Notes: generated by a model not told the origin, from the sequence alone. DNA of 64,000 nucleotides from Symbiodinium natans (GCA_905221605.1 CAJNDS010000924.1:393501-457500), one strand, 5' to 3'; positions 1-12,932 are shown, counted from the first letter of the stretch. Numbers and translations are program-made.

Positions 1-1236
1 TTACGTGGATACACGCAGAAAGGGATCCTAGTATAGGGAAGAGTTGCCGCTACATCCCCCCGGCCACAGAACCTTATGCCCTAAACCCTGAACCCTGACG
101 TCGAAACCCTAGCCCTAAACCCTAGACCCTAAAAAACCCTAAACCCTAGACCCTAAAAAACCCTAAACCCTAAACCCTAAATGGCTTCATGACCCTAGGC
201 TTCGTAAACGCCCAATCTCCCAGCAGTGGAGGAGGCGAGGACGAGAGTTGGGTTGGGGTTTAGGCGTCGCGGGAATTAGCTTATTTAAGGAGGGTTTAGG
301 GTCTAGGGTACCTCCTTTAATTAAGAGGTTTCTGAAGTAAGGGCCCTTGGCTTGTGTAGGTTATATAAGGGCCCCGTTTGAAGGGCCCATACTGAGGGAC
401 CATGGAACTACCCTACGAGCTTTAGCCTGCGGTAAGCGTTCCTTCGGATTCTTTGTGGCTGTTTATCATTTAGGGTTTAGGGTTTAGGGTTTAGGGTGAC
501 ACCGTAAACCTACTAAGTTTACGGGTCAGTAGGGCTTGTGGGTTCAGAACTACACCCCTGTGCTACCTGCCAGTTGCAGCATTCCCAAAGAGCCTTTTTA
601 TTCCCCTTAATTCAGGAATATGCCTTAAATCATATTAAGGACCCCTCTATAATTTAAAGCATGTTGCTTGATTAAGGATGTTGTGAAGGAATTGGGGCCC
701 TCAGGGTTCAGCCAGGGAACGTTTGCGCATTCCCTCTTTTTGGGCGGGCCAGGACCACCGATTCTGAATTGCGTTCATAGGGTTTCAATCCAAGCCCACT
801 TTCTTTCATGCCTGACCCTAAACCCTGAACTTCAGGGCTTAGGGGCCCTACACCCCAAAACCCCAAACCCCAAAACCCCAAAACCTCAAAACCCCAAAAC
901 CCCAAACCCTAAACCCCAGCCGAAACCCTAAACCCTAAGCGCTAAACCCCTCACTTGGAGGTTCTGGGTACTCATAAGCCAGTTATAAGTGTAGCTACAA
1001 CCCACTTATAATATAAGCCCCTTAAGTACCCAAATAGGGTGATAACTCGGCTATAGGTGCAGTTATATCTGGGGGGAGGTACTAAAATCCCGATTAAGCA
1101 AAGCTAGTATAAGGGCGAACATCCCAACCTAAACCCCAAACCCTTAACCCTAAGCCCTAACCCCCAAAGCCTAAACCCCAAACCCCAAACCCCAAACACA
1201 AACCCCAAACCCCAAACCCCAAACCCCAAACCCCAA

Positions 1237-1357
1237 AACCTAAACCCTAAACCCTAAACCCTAAACCCTAAACCCTAAACCCTAAACCCTAAACCCTAAA
1301 CCCTAAACCCTAAACCCTAAACCCTAAACCCTAAACCCTAAACCCTAAACCCTAAAC
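1237..1357. repeat. Interstitial CCCTAAA tract
   Basis: About seventeen near-perfect CCCTAAA units, preceded by CCCCAAA variants from 1189. The GC-rich piece 1360-1470 then separates it from a TTTAGGG tract in the opposite orientation (1476-1540). Confidence 0.95.
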
Positions 1358-1875
1358 CCAAGCCAGGCCTTGTGGCGACCTCACCGACGGTGAACCCGGG
1401 TCGGCGAAGCGGCAATAAGGAGCCGTGCCTGAGCCCGGCGAGTCCCGAGGCCAGCGGCGTTCAGCACCAAAAAAGGGGTTTAGGGTTTAGGGTTTAGGGT
1501 TTAGGGTTTAGGGTTTAGGGTTTAGGGTTTAGGGTTTAGCTTGTCGGGCTTATGGGTTAATCAAAACGGATCTAAGGTTTATTGTTTTAGAGTTTAGTGC
1601 TTGTGCAGAGTTCGGCTTATGGTCAGGCCGCGGCTTAAACAAAAAGAGAATCCAGAACCCTACTTGGTTCTCATATCCCAATTATGACCATGTTAGGGCA
1701 CTTCAGGGGCTTATAAGTGGGCTATGAGTGCAGTAATAGCTGGGTTCATAAGTACCCTGAACCTGCAAGTATACAGCAAACCTCCGGGGGTTCCTTCCAC
1801 TAAACGGATCGCGTCCTGTCGCTGTACTTCTTCTTTACGTGTTTAGGGTTTAGGGTTTAGGGTTTCGGGCTCAAC

Positions 1876-2103
1876 CCTAAACCCGAAACCCTAAACCCCA
1901 AACCCGAAACCCTAAACCCGAAACCCTAAACCCCAAACCCCAAAACCCGAAACCCTAAACCCGAAACCCTAAACCCGAAACCCTAAACCCCAAACCCCAA
2001 ACCCTAAACCCCAAACCCTAAACCCTAAACCCCAAACCCCAAACCCCAAACCCTAAACCCGAAACCCTAAACCCCAAACCCCAAACCCTAAACCCTAAAC
2101 CCG
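1876..2103. repeat. Degenerate CCCTAAA/CCCGAAA/CCCCAAA tract
   Basis: Mixed seven-base units, many with CCCGAAA. It is one of the longest degenerate tracts. A 24-base G-run follows at 2240-2263. Confidence 0.9.
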
Positions 2104-2801
2104 AACATCGGTAGCCTGGTCTTCCCTGCCGAGCGTTGCGTCTCGGGGCCTTCGGAGTGAGCTTGTATAGCTTTTGGGGTTTAGGGTTTAGGGTTTAGGG
2201 TTTAGGGCTTAGGGCTTAGGGCTTAGGACTTCGGGTTTGGGGGGGGGGGGGGGGGGGGGGGGGCTTTTTGGGCTCGGCTTGGTCAGAGTGGCCGGCCTCT
2301 TAGAATGTACCCTGGGGCACCAGACGCCGCCCAAGCGCACGTTGCCATCCTAGTAGGGTTTTAGGGTTTTGGGTTTTAGGTTACCGTTCAAGCATCTGTG
2401 CACACTGGAAGGCTATGAGCAAGAAAGAAGTTTGGAGCTCGGGGCCTACCTTAAAACTCCTAAGTACAATTTTCGGGGTAGCATACTAGTCTCCTCTGGG
2501 AGTTTACCCAACCAGGAACTACATTAGGCCCTGCAGGTAGGACTCAAGACTGGGGAAGGGTTTTCGTGTGCATCTGCCGCGCATTTCAGGTGACCACGCT
2601 GCGCCAGCTTTTGGGATCGCAAGCCGACACTTGACAGCAACACACTCATGGACTTCAGTGCTTCAGGGTTTAGGGTTTAGGGTTTAGGGGATATTGAAGC
2701 AGCTTCCAGGTTCAAAAAGGGGATATGAAGACCACACTGCATCACTTGAGCACCGGCATTTGTGAAGTTCGCCTGTATGCTCGCAAGTCAGGAGATACGC
2801 A

Positions 2802-3046
2802 TACTTGGAGGTTCACGGTACTTGTTAAGCCAGTTCTAACTGTACTTAAGACTTATACGTGGGTTGTACTTGGAGGTTCAGGGTACTTATAACCCTAATT
2901 ATAGCTGTACTTTTAAGCCCCCAAAGTCCCCTACGTAGCTTATAAGCAGACTTATAACTGTGGTTATGAGTACGCATGAACCTCCAAGTAGACCCCAAAC
3001 CCAAAACCCTAAACCCTAAACCCGAGTACCCATGAACCTCCAAGTA
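2802..3046. mobile_element. Family A element nested in a family A element
   Basis: The outer TACTTGGAGGTTCACGG...CATGAACCTCCAAGTA (2802-3046) encloses an inner complete copy (2867-2990). A short CCCTAAA tract lies beside the inner right end. Degenerate family A copies lie nearby at 952-1085, 1661-1771 and 3451-3589. Confidence 0.75.
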
Positions 3047-3234
3047 AGTACAGGTATGACTTTGGGTTCATAAGCATCATAGGGGTTTAGGGTTTTTGGG
3101 TTTATAGGGGTTTAGGGAGGCATACTCATCTCGTCAAGCGCGCCCAAAGGCGCGCTAGACCTTGTTGGAGAGCTCCGCAAACGGAAGCCATGAACCCTGA
3201 GTTGGCCTGCAGGTGATGCGTTGCAATCAAGGGA

Positions 3235-3402
3235 CTAAAGGAGGGACCCTTATAAGGGACTTTAGGGGTTCTTTAGAGGGGTTGTTTAGGGGCTACTTGG
3301 GTATATAGGGGGCTATATAAGGCTTATATAGGGGTTATATAAGGGGAATAGGAATAGGATGAAGGGCCCCTTGTAGGGGTCCCTCCTTATACCCCCTTAA
3401 TG
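3235..3402. mobile_element. Family N element
   Basis: AAAGGAGGGACCCTTATAAGG...CTTGTAGGGGTCCCTCCTT, with tandem TATATAGGGG words inside. Only one copy in the window. Confidence 0.6.
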
Positions 3403-3599
3403 CAAGCACCTCGAGGCTCCGATAGCCCCTTAGAGATGGCAGTGCTTGTCATGGTACCTATATTCACCCAATCCTCACTGTACTTATGGCCCAAATAGAA
3501 CCATGTTCGGGCGCTTAAGGGGTCTTATAAGCGGGTTATCGGCGCGCAGTTGTAGTAGCTGTTCATAAGTACCTTGAGCCTCCAAATACTGCTTCCAAG

Positions 3600-5008
3600 G
3601 AGCTGGAGGGAACACGAGAAGAACTGGCTGCTACCTGGCAAGCAAGGGCCAGGTCAGCACTGCAATCCTCCACTCTGCCAAAAGTAGGATTCCCTTATAA
3701 TCAGGACCCCAATGAACTTGGTTCGTGCTCTTCCTTCACACGAATCCACTATTTGCTTAAGTACTGGCTCCCGCCACAGGTACGTTCCGTCCTTCTATTT
3801 GCTTGAAAAGCCCAAAAGAATCCAAAAAACACCTTTCTGATGAGGGCAGGTCAGGGATGACAGTTCGCTTATTTTTTTGGGCGTTCTTAAGTAACCAGTA
3901 GCATCGGCATGGGGCTTCAGTCTGCATCATACCTTGAGGACCACATGAACCCGACAGTTGGGGTGTCATGTTCCCCCCTCTTCTACTGCAATCCCGATGT
4001 TAGCATTTGAACCAGAAGCCCTTCTCGGCTTCATTTACCGCAGGACAGGAACTGAGGGTTCAACCAGAGCGCCTTAGACCGGGGGCCGGGACTCCCAAAT
4101 CCCCTCTAGATTAAGGGCTATTTGCGCCAGAGTGGGATGTCCGCTGTTATACTAGCAGTCCCTAGAAAGTATGATCGTACCCACCAAAATAATCCCTGGA
4201 AGGGCTGTTAGTATAAGGAGGAACATCCCAAGCCCTATAGACCATGTGGCATGCCCTACTTGTACACGAACCTTAAGCGCCGTTTGGTTCCCTGGGTACA
4301 ATACTACGGTCTTCAACCAGTTTAATTGCTGGCGTATACAGCAAGGCATGTTTGAGGACCTTCTAACTGTTACTTGGTAGCCCAGTGCTACCCTTTTCCC
4401 TTGTTTTGGTTCAAGGCTCCCTTAATTAGAAAGCAACCCCAAAAAAGGTTTCGCCTATTGCAATATGGTTACTGGGCTAGCAAGGTTAGGAACTCTTTCC
4501 TGCCGCAAAAGGCACGTTGGGTCATGTGACCCACTGCTTTAAGGCCCATAACACTTTGATAGCCTCATAGTAGTAATCCAAGGGCTTTGAGCTGAAAACT
4601 CCTCACAGAGAGTCCTTAGAGTCCTTAGAGTCCTTAGAGTCCTTAGAGTCTTAGAGTCTTAACGTCTTGGAGTCTTGTGGACCAAACCTTTGCACAGACA
4701 AACGCTGCCCTTGGCAATGTCCCTGACTCGCCTCCCACCCCCCCACCCCCCCCAGGCTCGTTTGCAAGCAGCGGCGCCCGACAGCTACGAAGACTGAAGG
4801 TGGTCAGGGGCTTGGGTGCCTTACGGCCTAAGGGTTCCAGCCTAAACCCGAAACCCTAAACCCTAACCCTAAACCCTAAACCCTAAACCCTAAACCCTAA
4901 ACCCTAAACCCTAAACCTGCAGGGTTTGTAGCCGCCGCGATCCACGGGTCGAAGCCGTACGGACACCTCAACCTTGTGCTTGCCCTAAGGATCCCTGGTG
5001 CCTACACG
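3600..5008 (+). CDS. Putative exon series of one gene
   Basis: Stretches 3600-3649 (ELEGTREELAATWQARA), about 4232-4368, 4485-4540 (VRNSFLPQKARWVM), 4677-4846 and 4923-5008 (FVAAAIHGSKPYGHLNLVLA). The join 4368/4485 removes a family C element whose ends share GTTA (GT-AG). Phases across the other joins are unresolved. Family unknown. Confidence 0.3.
4373..4484. mobile_element. Family C element
   Basis: CTTGGTAGCCCAGTGCTACC...GTTACTGGGCTAGCAAG, with GTTA on both sides. Candidate intron of the 3600-5008 exon series. Confidence 0.8.
4609..4671. repeat. GAGTCCTTA minisatellite
   Basis: Four perfect 9-10 bp units followed by shortened GAGTCTTA units. Confidence 0.9.
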
Positions 5009-5539
5009 GTATATAATATCCTCCCTAAACCCTAAACCCTAAACCCTAAACCCTAAGCCCTAAGCCCTAAGCCCTAAGCCCTAAGCCCTAAGCCCTAAGC
5101 TTGGGGCCGTGAATGGGGTTCCTACATAGTAGCTTGAGGGTTGACTACATATACATCGGTCCTTATGGTCGCAGGGTTTCTGCAGGGTTTCTACGTGGTG
5201 TCAGTAGGGCCACGTTTTCTGGGATTTATAGGGCTTGTGGTTTAGGATTTAGGGTTTAGGGTTTCATGGTTGAGGGTTATACTGCTAAGGCTGGAGAGGG
5301 TTTAGGGCTTAGGGTTGAGGAACAACACGTTGAATCACGAAGCAGTTGACTTCCACATTGTGGCGAAAATCTACGGCTACACCGTACACAAAAGCCATCG
5401 CGCGGGCTTCCGCAGTGGCATGTTTCAGCCCATGGCGATTGGGGCTGCCTTCGTTATTCGTTACCCTCATCGATTCCTTCTTTTTTGCTTTTTTTGCCAC
5501 CTCCACACCAAAACCAGAAGGCGCCACTACCACCAAGAA

Positions 5540-5650
5540 CCAGAGAGCCCAATACCCCTAAATTAAGGAACATACCTTAAATTACAAAGGGATCCTGATT
5601 ACGACTTAAGGTAGATTTCCTCAATTAAGAGGTATTCGGCTCTCTGGGTA
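5540..5650. mobile_element. Family B element with 15-bp flanking repeat
   Basis: GAGAGCCCAATACCCC...GGTATTCGGCTCTCTGGG. TACCACCAAGAACCA is present immediately on both sides. Confidence 0.75.
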
Positions 5651-6239
5651 CCACCAAGAACCACAACCAGCGCCGTCACGTGCCCCACCTCGAATCCACG
5701 ACCGCGGCTGCTGCGACGGCCATCGTTGATGTAGGGTTTAGGATTTAGGGTTTAGGGTTTAGGGTTTAGGGTTTAGGGATAGTGTTCACTATCATGCGTT
5801 TCCGTATTACTGCCCTCTATACTATCCCCCCTAGGTTGCCCCCCTTAAATAGCCTTAATTATACCATCTAGATGTAAAGAGGCGTGTATTTGTGGCTTGG
5901 GTCCAGTGCTGACTTGCTCGTGCGGGTGGCTTTGATTGCTCCAATCTAAGACCAAGCTGATTCTTAATGTTTAGGGTTTAGGGTTTAGGGTTTAGGGTTA
6001 AAAGCATGAGCACATTCGTTGCAAAGGAAGGATATTTGTGATAGTGCTTGTCCGAGCGGAGGCCAGCCTCTGCGGCGCAGTCAGTGATGGCGCGACCACA
6101 GCGTCGCACAGACTAAGATGCCTGTGGAGGGGCACCAACAAGAACTGGGTTGAATGTACTTGCATCTCCGTGCCCAAAGCCCTCAACCCTGCTCTTTGAA
6201 CCGCCTTGAAAGGCCTGGGAACCTTCCGAGACCTTTAAG

Positions 6240-6565
6240 TTTTGTGTACTGTATGTGTATATATATATATATATATAGTTATGTTTTGATTTTTAGTTGT
6301 GGGGGTGGTTGACTTGGTTGGATTTTGAAGCTATTGTGTGCTGGAGACGTCAGTCGCCCTTTGACCGTATTACATACTACGGAGCTGTTTCACAACTAGA
6401 CTTGGTAAATTAGTTTACTTCTTGATCAAGTGCATGCACATATGTGCCTTGTATGATATATACATATACATATATGCACACAGACATGTATAAATAGTTT
6501 ATTCACGCACACACACATATACATACATATACGTATACGTATGTATATACATATATATGTTCATA
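6240..6565. repeat. TA/CA microsatellites
   Basis: (TA)n at 6256-6278 and mixed TATACATA runs at 6460-6560. Similar (TA)n stretches: 16137-16176, 33500-33530, 39870-39945, 54418-54530, 60740-60780, 61805-61860. Confidence 0.85.
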
Positions 6566-6737
6566 CCTTGATATGCAGGACGGTCCGCCCACCCCCCCCT
6601 CCCCATGGCTTTGCAAACAACATGTGCAAATTGGCAGCTTAGAGAGACCGAGGGCGCAAAGCGCCAAAAAATCAATTCAGCTGGCGGCTGGACACCTACA
6701 AGGCTGTTTAGGGTTTAGGGTTTAGGGTAAAGTGTCA

Positions 6738-7160
6738 TGGGTTACATTTTGGACCTACTGAGACTTTGGCGTGTTGGAGCAGTTTGATGTTGTTCGTGCC
6801 GGTGCTGCTTTCTTGCGTCAGCTTGCATATAAAAACGGTGCACGGACTTTCACACGCCGTCCATTTGGCAAAGAGGCGGCAGCAGCTCTGTTTTGGCGAC
6901 AGCGCAACACAAGCCGAGAGCCGTGTGGTCCTGTTTTGGGTTTGGATTTCTTGTTCCATCCTGCACTCGTACATCCCCATAGCTGGATATATACAAGCTT
7001 ACCGACACAGTCCACCTATACAGCAAGACGAAAGGCCGGAAAGACTACTGAACTACACCAGATGCGTCGTCCCGGGGCATCTCGAACTAAAGCCATGTGC
7101 ACAAGACAGGGACAGCTTTATTGTCTAAATGCTTATGGTAGCTGGGTGTCGCTGTGTTAA
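6738..7160 (+). other. Repeat-free block open in several frames
   Basis: Two + frames (about 120 and 129 codons) and one minus frame stay open here, none with a convincing ATG or known motif. It is either part of a gene or unconstrained sequence. Confidence 0.2.
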
Positions 7161-8206
7161 AGAGAGGCCAATTAGGACCCAGAGTAGGCCCTTATTCCAT
7201 TTTAGGGTTTCGGCTCCCTTACAAGCTCGTTGAAACCAACAAAGGTGTCCTTCTATTCCTATAGGTTACCCTTTTAGCTTCTCATGTGTCACAGTTGCTT
7301 GGACTGGCTGCAGACTTTCAATGCTGTTTGGAGCCGAACAACCATAGTGGAGTCGGATGCATCGGGCACCAAGTGGTGCCCAGGAACGTATGAGAAACAG
7401 CACGAGACAACGTTGCCTGAGAAGCTCGAAGTTTGTTGAAAGTTAGTTGGACGATCGGTCGCGACACGGAACTTGACCCCCGTTCTTGGTACTTGGTACG
7501 TCCTTCTTCCCAGATCCAGAGATCATCACCATGGCCGGTAGGAGGGACCTCATCTTTTGCTTGCGTTGCCGCGTTCCTTTTCGCACGCTCGTGGCATGTG
7601 CCGGAAGGATGAAAGCAGTAGAGAAAGAGAGCCACAAGAGTCAGAGAGAAAGAGAGAGGCAGACAGAGAGTTACCCTCTGCCTCCAGTTACCCTAAACCC
7701 GAAACCCTAAACCCGAAACCCGAAACTCTAAACCATTCGGTCCTGAGAGACTGGGTTTGCACGGTCAAACTATGAGGGCACCTGCCTGCAGCACGGCGCA
7801 GCCCCTAGTGAAACACAGGGTTTGACCCAACCCCGAAATCTTTACCCTAACCTACTATTTGCTTAAGACCACCCCCCCCCCCCCCCCCCCAAAAAAAAAA
7901 ATAATAAATAAATAAAATATTCCCTTTTAAAGGCATGCAATATAGGGACCAATCATTTTCTTTCATTGTTTTGGCCTTCTTTAGCAAGCAGTAGTAAAGC
8001 CTTCGACCCCCTAAACCCTGACATCTTACTCTATATACTATCAACCCTCAACCTTGAACCTTACACCCTGAAGCCCTACACCCTAAAGCCTCAAACTCTA
8101 AAACCCTTCACCTAAGGCCGTCAACCTTAAACTCAATCCTCAAACCCTACACTCTACAGCCTTAAACACTAAACCCTAGCCCTAAACCCTAAACCCTAAA
8201 CCCTAG

Positions 8207-9082
8207 ACCCGCCAAACCGATCCCGGCACAGCTCAGCGAGCCGGTCATGATGAGTTGTCCTGCTCCAGGGCACCCAGGCCCACCTCAAACCATGATTGGG
8301 GTTTCCCCCAAAGAGTGGCAGGTTTAGGGTTTAGGGGTAAGGGGTAAGGGGTTAGGGGTTTAGGGTTTAGGGTTTAGGGTTTAGGGTTTAAGGTTTAGGG
8401 TTTAGGGCTTAGGGCTTTGCCCGCAACTTGGCTCGGCAACGTACAGGGTCTTAGCCGAGGCTGAGTGAGGGTAGAGTATCCTTTCCTGGCAGTTGTCCGC
8501 AGTCCAGTTGCAAAAGGAATTTAGGGTTTAGGGTTTAGGGTTTGGGGTTTAGGGTTTAGGGTGCTCTGTTTCTTGTTGCCGGGGGGGGGGGTTCTTTACT
8601 AAGGATGTTTTTTGGCGGGGGGGGGGGTTCTTTACTAAGGATGTTTTTTGGCGGATTGGGGGGGGGGCGGGGAATCATTGTGGGGTACTCTGTTGGGAAA
8701 CGCCCGTGCGCAAAAGCATCATCGTTCCGTGTATGTTAGCCCCTAAACCCTAAACCCTAAACCCTAAACCCTAAACCAGTGAGGTCGCCCCCCAGCATTC
8801 CCCAGCCCAGCATTCTTTGTCCTAAAGCCTTGAACCCTACCTCTAGGCTTTGATACCCTGCCTTTCGGGTAGTTATAGGGGATACTTGTCCTATACTATA
8901 TACCCAAACAAGGTACAACATAGGAGCCCTAAACCCTAAACCCTAAACGACTTTAGGTACTTCCTGTAGCAGCCTCGAAGTCGAAAGCGGAGCCTAACCT
9001 GGGACCTGGAGCGCTTTTTCAAGTCATGCACGGCCTTTGCACCAAACAGAGGCCAACACCAGACAAAGCTGGTGAAATTTGA
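8207..9082 (+). CDS. Putative exons, gene 3' end
   Basis: 8207-8321 lies between a CCCTAG acceptor and a GTTTAGGG donor (KPIPAQLSEPVMMSCPAPGH). 8957-9082 follows CTTTAG and ends in TGA (VLPVAASKSKAEPNLGPGAL). Whether they belong together is not shown. Confidence 0.25.
8579..8668. repeat. Two-unit 36-bp repeat with G-runs
   Basis: GTTCTTTACTAAGGATGTTT-TTTGGCG occurs at 8591 and 8627, each bounded by a run of G. Confidence 0.9.
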
Positions 9083-9757
9083 GATAGCTCATGAGTGACG
9101 TGCCCCTGGCCTAAAACCTAAACCCTCAACCCTAAGCCCTAAACCTTCTCGGTAGGAATCTTGGGAGCTTGGCATTTTGAGTTTTGAGCCTTAGCTGCCC
9201 CCGTTCGCAAAACCCTCCCCAAGCTCTAAACTACCGTGTCCTTAAGAACCCTCAACCAAAATCTGAGTACTAATCCTTTCTTGCCCTTGTTATGAACAAC
9301 ATTTTTTATATTTAGAGGTTCTGAAGCAAGAAGTCGTAAACGCTCTAGACATGGAAGGCTGGGGGTATCTGCCAACACAGCAGCTCGAATTCGATCTACA
9401 CTTGCTAGACAGGTTTCGCTCTTGGTTGGAAAGGCCACAATAACTTGTTCAGCCAGGTTCAGAGGGTTTAGGGTTTAGGGTTTAGGGTTTAGGGTTGAGA
9501 GTCTATGGTGCATGGGGCGTAGGAGTGGTACTGCTCTTGCACATGCCACACTCGTCGCAAGCCTCTGGCAATCGAAGGCATGTGAGATCACACCCATGTA
9601 CGACTTAGATCCTTTCACGGATTCAGGGTTCAGAGAGTCTGAACATGTGATCCACACCCCTCAACGTGGGAACGTTTTGTATGTCCCTAAACCCTCAACC
9701 CTCAAACCCTAAACTCTGAACCAGAAAGTGGAGACCCCTTCGCATAAGCCACCTTGA

Positions 9758-9927
9758 AACTGCTATTTGCCTGAGAGCCCCCCAAGCAAATACAAGATAC
9801 TGATCCCCACATTGCTCTGAAAAGGAAGGAGATGTTTTCGTATGTCGCCGACCCTAAACCCTAAACCCTAAACCCTAAACCCTAAACCCTAAACCCTAAA
9901 CCCTTGGGTTCTTAAGCCAATAGTAGG
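9758..9927. mobile_element. Family J element with CCCTAAA tract
   Basis: CTGCTATTTGCCTGAGAGCC...GGGTTCTTAAGCCAATAGTAGG; CCCTAAA repeat at 9850-9903. Other copies: 3748-3904, 7850-7997 (poly-C/A core), 29522-29644 (TTTAGGG-like core). Confidence 0.7.
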
Positions 9928-10639
9928 AAAGTGCATGCCGGACCTGCCTGCTTCTATCTAGGGTTTAGGGTTTAGGGTTTAGGGTTTAGGGTTTAGGGTT
10001 TAGGGTTTAGGGTTTAGCAGCTGGTCATTGCCTACAGCCTGGCAGCAAGGAGTCCAGATGCAAAAATTGTTTAGGGTTTAGGGAATGCAAGACACCCCAT
10101 GAATACACAACCTCAGACAGTATTCAGGCTCCGGACCCACAGAATCGATTCCATCCAAACATTTAAACAGGGTTTAGTTCAGGTATTTTGGGTTTAGGAG
10201 TCAAAAAAGGGTTTCGGGAAACCCTAAGCCTAACCCTAAACTTGAATCCTAAACTAAGTGTAGCAGAGTCTGGCCAACCAGAAAGCTGTGGCAGCCGATG
10301 TTTTCGCTGCCCAGCAGAGCTGTGACACCTGAAGCTGGACGCGCGCGTTCCTGTTGTTTAAGCGGCCAAACATGCAGCACGCGGGGGTGCGCAGTCACAA
10401 AGTCGAGTATCCATGGTGTCAACATCCCGCCCCCACCAACCCCCTTCCCCCCTCCCACCCCCTTCCGGAAGGCCTCTGAGGAAGACCCTGAACCCTAAAC
10501 CCCACTGCAAGTGTACGTAAACCTTGCCCAGAGGAACCCTGCATAAACGCGTGCAGATACCCAATACTCAAGGTACCTTTCCGTTTAAAGTGCATTTCCC
10601 TGTTAGACGGTATCCAGGGCAGTTACTCTCGGTAACGAA

Positions 10640-11055
10640 ACCGACGTCATAACCCTTGTCCTTTACCCTGAACTCTCCTCCGGGAGTTGTGCCCCCCACT
10701 GCTGCAAGCAGGCCAACTGCAGATCTGCACCAGGTGAACTTGTAGGTCTAACATTTTGGGTCTCAGCTGCTTGGGTTGTAGAGGACGCTTTAGAGTCCAC
10801 GTGCGATGCAGAGGATGTTGGGTGAGTCTGAGGTATGGTATGAAGTACCTCTGCAGCGGTTGGGATCCACGTACATATTCTGCCGATGTGCCCCGGGGAT
10901 CTGTCGATGGCGTCGGTAATGCAAGCAACTTCCTGACTGATGGTTGGACCTTGGCACATCCCCATTCTCACTTTCACTTGCCTGAGCACTGTGTAGGAAC
11001 TACTACCAGGCTCAGAAACACGTGCTGCCCTGCGCACGAAACAAGCGCTGAACAC
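10640..11055. other. Repeat-free block with long frames on both strands
   Basis: A minus-strand frame of 130 codons and a + frame of 115 overlap. The minus one has the more balanced composition but starts at GTG. No motif seen. Confidence 0.2.
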
Positions 11056-11610
11056 AGGGTTGTTTTGTTGTTCTTGCGGGGGATGCTTGCTCTTGGGCCA
11101 TGAGTTCGTACCTTGAGAGCCCGATACCCCTCAATTAAGGAATATGCCTTAGATTATAGGGGAACCCTGAATACTATTTAAGGTTTCTTGCTGCTAGTCT
11201 GTCATGCACCCACGGGCATCTGACAACGAAAGCTGTGACTGCGTCTTAGCAGAAGCGAGAGATAAACTCAGATAAACACAAAGTGAATTCAACCAGTCGC
11301 AGGGGAAAGCGCAAAACCGGGAAGGGTGCTCCAATCAGGGGTAAATGCGAGCAGCCCGATGTTCCCTACTTATTGAGAGTTGAAGTAAACGGGACCATAC
11401 AACGTTTGGATGCTTAAACAACCGACGGCCTCCAAGGCCGCTCACTGTGCCGCCCGAAAAGCAACGAAGGTGAGTTGTTCGGACGTATCTACTATTTAAG
11501 GAATATGGCAGAATTGAGGGTTATTGGGCTCTTTGGGTAAGTAGCTCTTGGTCATGACTATGGAGGCAGGCTGGCCGATGCCATACGAAGCGCACTCCCA
11601 CACTGAGAGG

Positions 11611-11945
11611 GTCCCTCCCTCCCTCCCTCCCCTCCCTCCCCTCCCTCCCCTCCCTCCCTCCCTCCCCTCCCTCCCCCCCCCCTCCCTCCCCCCTCCCTCC
11701 CCTCCCTCCCTCCCCTCCCTCCCCTTCCCCTCCCTCCCCCTCCCTCCCCTCCCTCTCCCTCCCCTCCCCTCCCCCCTCCCCCCCCCCTCCCTCCCCTCCC
11801 TCCCCTCCCTCCCCCTCCCCTCCCTCCCTCCCTCCCCCTCCCCTCCCTCCCCTCCCTCCCTCCCTCCCCTCCCCCCTCCCTCCTCCCTCCCTCCCCTCCC
11901 CCTCCCGCCCCTCCTTCCCCCTCCCTGCCTCCCTCCCTCCCTCCC
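11611..11945. repeat. CCCTCC polypyrimidine tract
   Basis: About 335 bp of almost pure C/T built on CCCTCC, running into CTCTCT to 11990. Long frames here are low-complexity artefacts. Confidence 0.95.
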
Positions 11946-12139
11946 CTTTCTCTCACTCTCTCGTTCTCTCGTTCTCTCTGTCTCTCTCGCTTTGTTTCTG
12001 CGGCTAGGCCAGCACAGGCGCTTGAGGTGGAGGAGTAGGTCAGATGTCACAATTTGTCCTTGAGAACTGGGCGGGCCTCCTGCTTTCAAGATTGAAGCCT
12101 TCCTCGGAAGCTGCAATCTTCCAAACACGCCTCGAGATT

Positions 12140-12932
12140 AAAATTAAGTTTCGGACCGTGTAGATTCTAGGCTTCTAGGTGCCAGCCAATCCTCCAAGTC
12201 GAATGTATCGATATACACCTATACACTAATTACATTACATAAGACACGTCGGCCACACATGCGCAGATGTTCCCGTGTTCCCTCGCAGGACCCCCTGCTG
12301 GGAGCAAGGAGCCGGCACGGGAAGAGTTGGCCGGCAATCTTTGGCTTTGCCTGGGGCTTTTGGCTTGGCATGGCATGTGGGGTTCCCAGTTGAACGATTG
12401 ACGAAGTAGGTGCCTGAGATGATCAGTGATCACAAAGGCTTCCTAGGCCCCAATTGGAGAAAAAGGTTTTGGTCACCGAATTTCCTGTATGATGCTGTCC
12501 ACAGAGGGAACTGTATACGATGGGATGTCCAGGTTGAAGAGTTGTGATACAGCAACTGGCGTGTAAACCAACGACAAGAGTGACGGAGAATTGGAGCACG
12601 CAAGGGACATGCGTAGCATTGAACATGAAGTCGCGTTACCGCCCCAACTTGCGGCCACATGGAGACGTCAGGGTGTGGTACAAGTTGCGAAATCATGTCT
12701 AACGTGGCAAGTCCCACAGGTTACCTGCTGATGGCATTCAAGTTCCAGTGTCATTGGCCCAAGCTGGAGAAAGTTCAGGTTGAAGCAGCATGTTTTCGAG
12801 CCATGAGTTAAAACACACCAGAGCACACCTATAACTAGTCGATCTCCGAAACGCTGGAGTCCATCGGATGAGTAGGTGACAGCTCGTTACTTGATTCTGA
12901 AACACCCTCGGAGAGTCCCCTTCTGAGCGATT
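12140..12932. other. Unique sequence upstream of pirin
   Basis: Almost 800 bp without telomere-type tracts or TIR elements, rare in this window. Minus-strand frames of 60-95 codons are open (for example LVYTPVAVSQLFNLDIPSYT at about 12490-12560), so it may hold a divergent gene, the pirin promoter region, or both. Confidence 0.3.

Noticed and set aside
1-2263. A chromosome end
   Set aside because: Telomere-type repeat is abundant here, but tracts of both orientations alternate with unique sequence and the same pattern continues through the whole window, so these are interstitial tracts.
11496-12128. 210-aa minus frame and 171-aa + frame rich in RGGE or PSLP
   Set aside because: Both are translations of the CCCTCC polypyrimidine tract and have no independent support.
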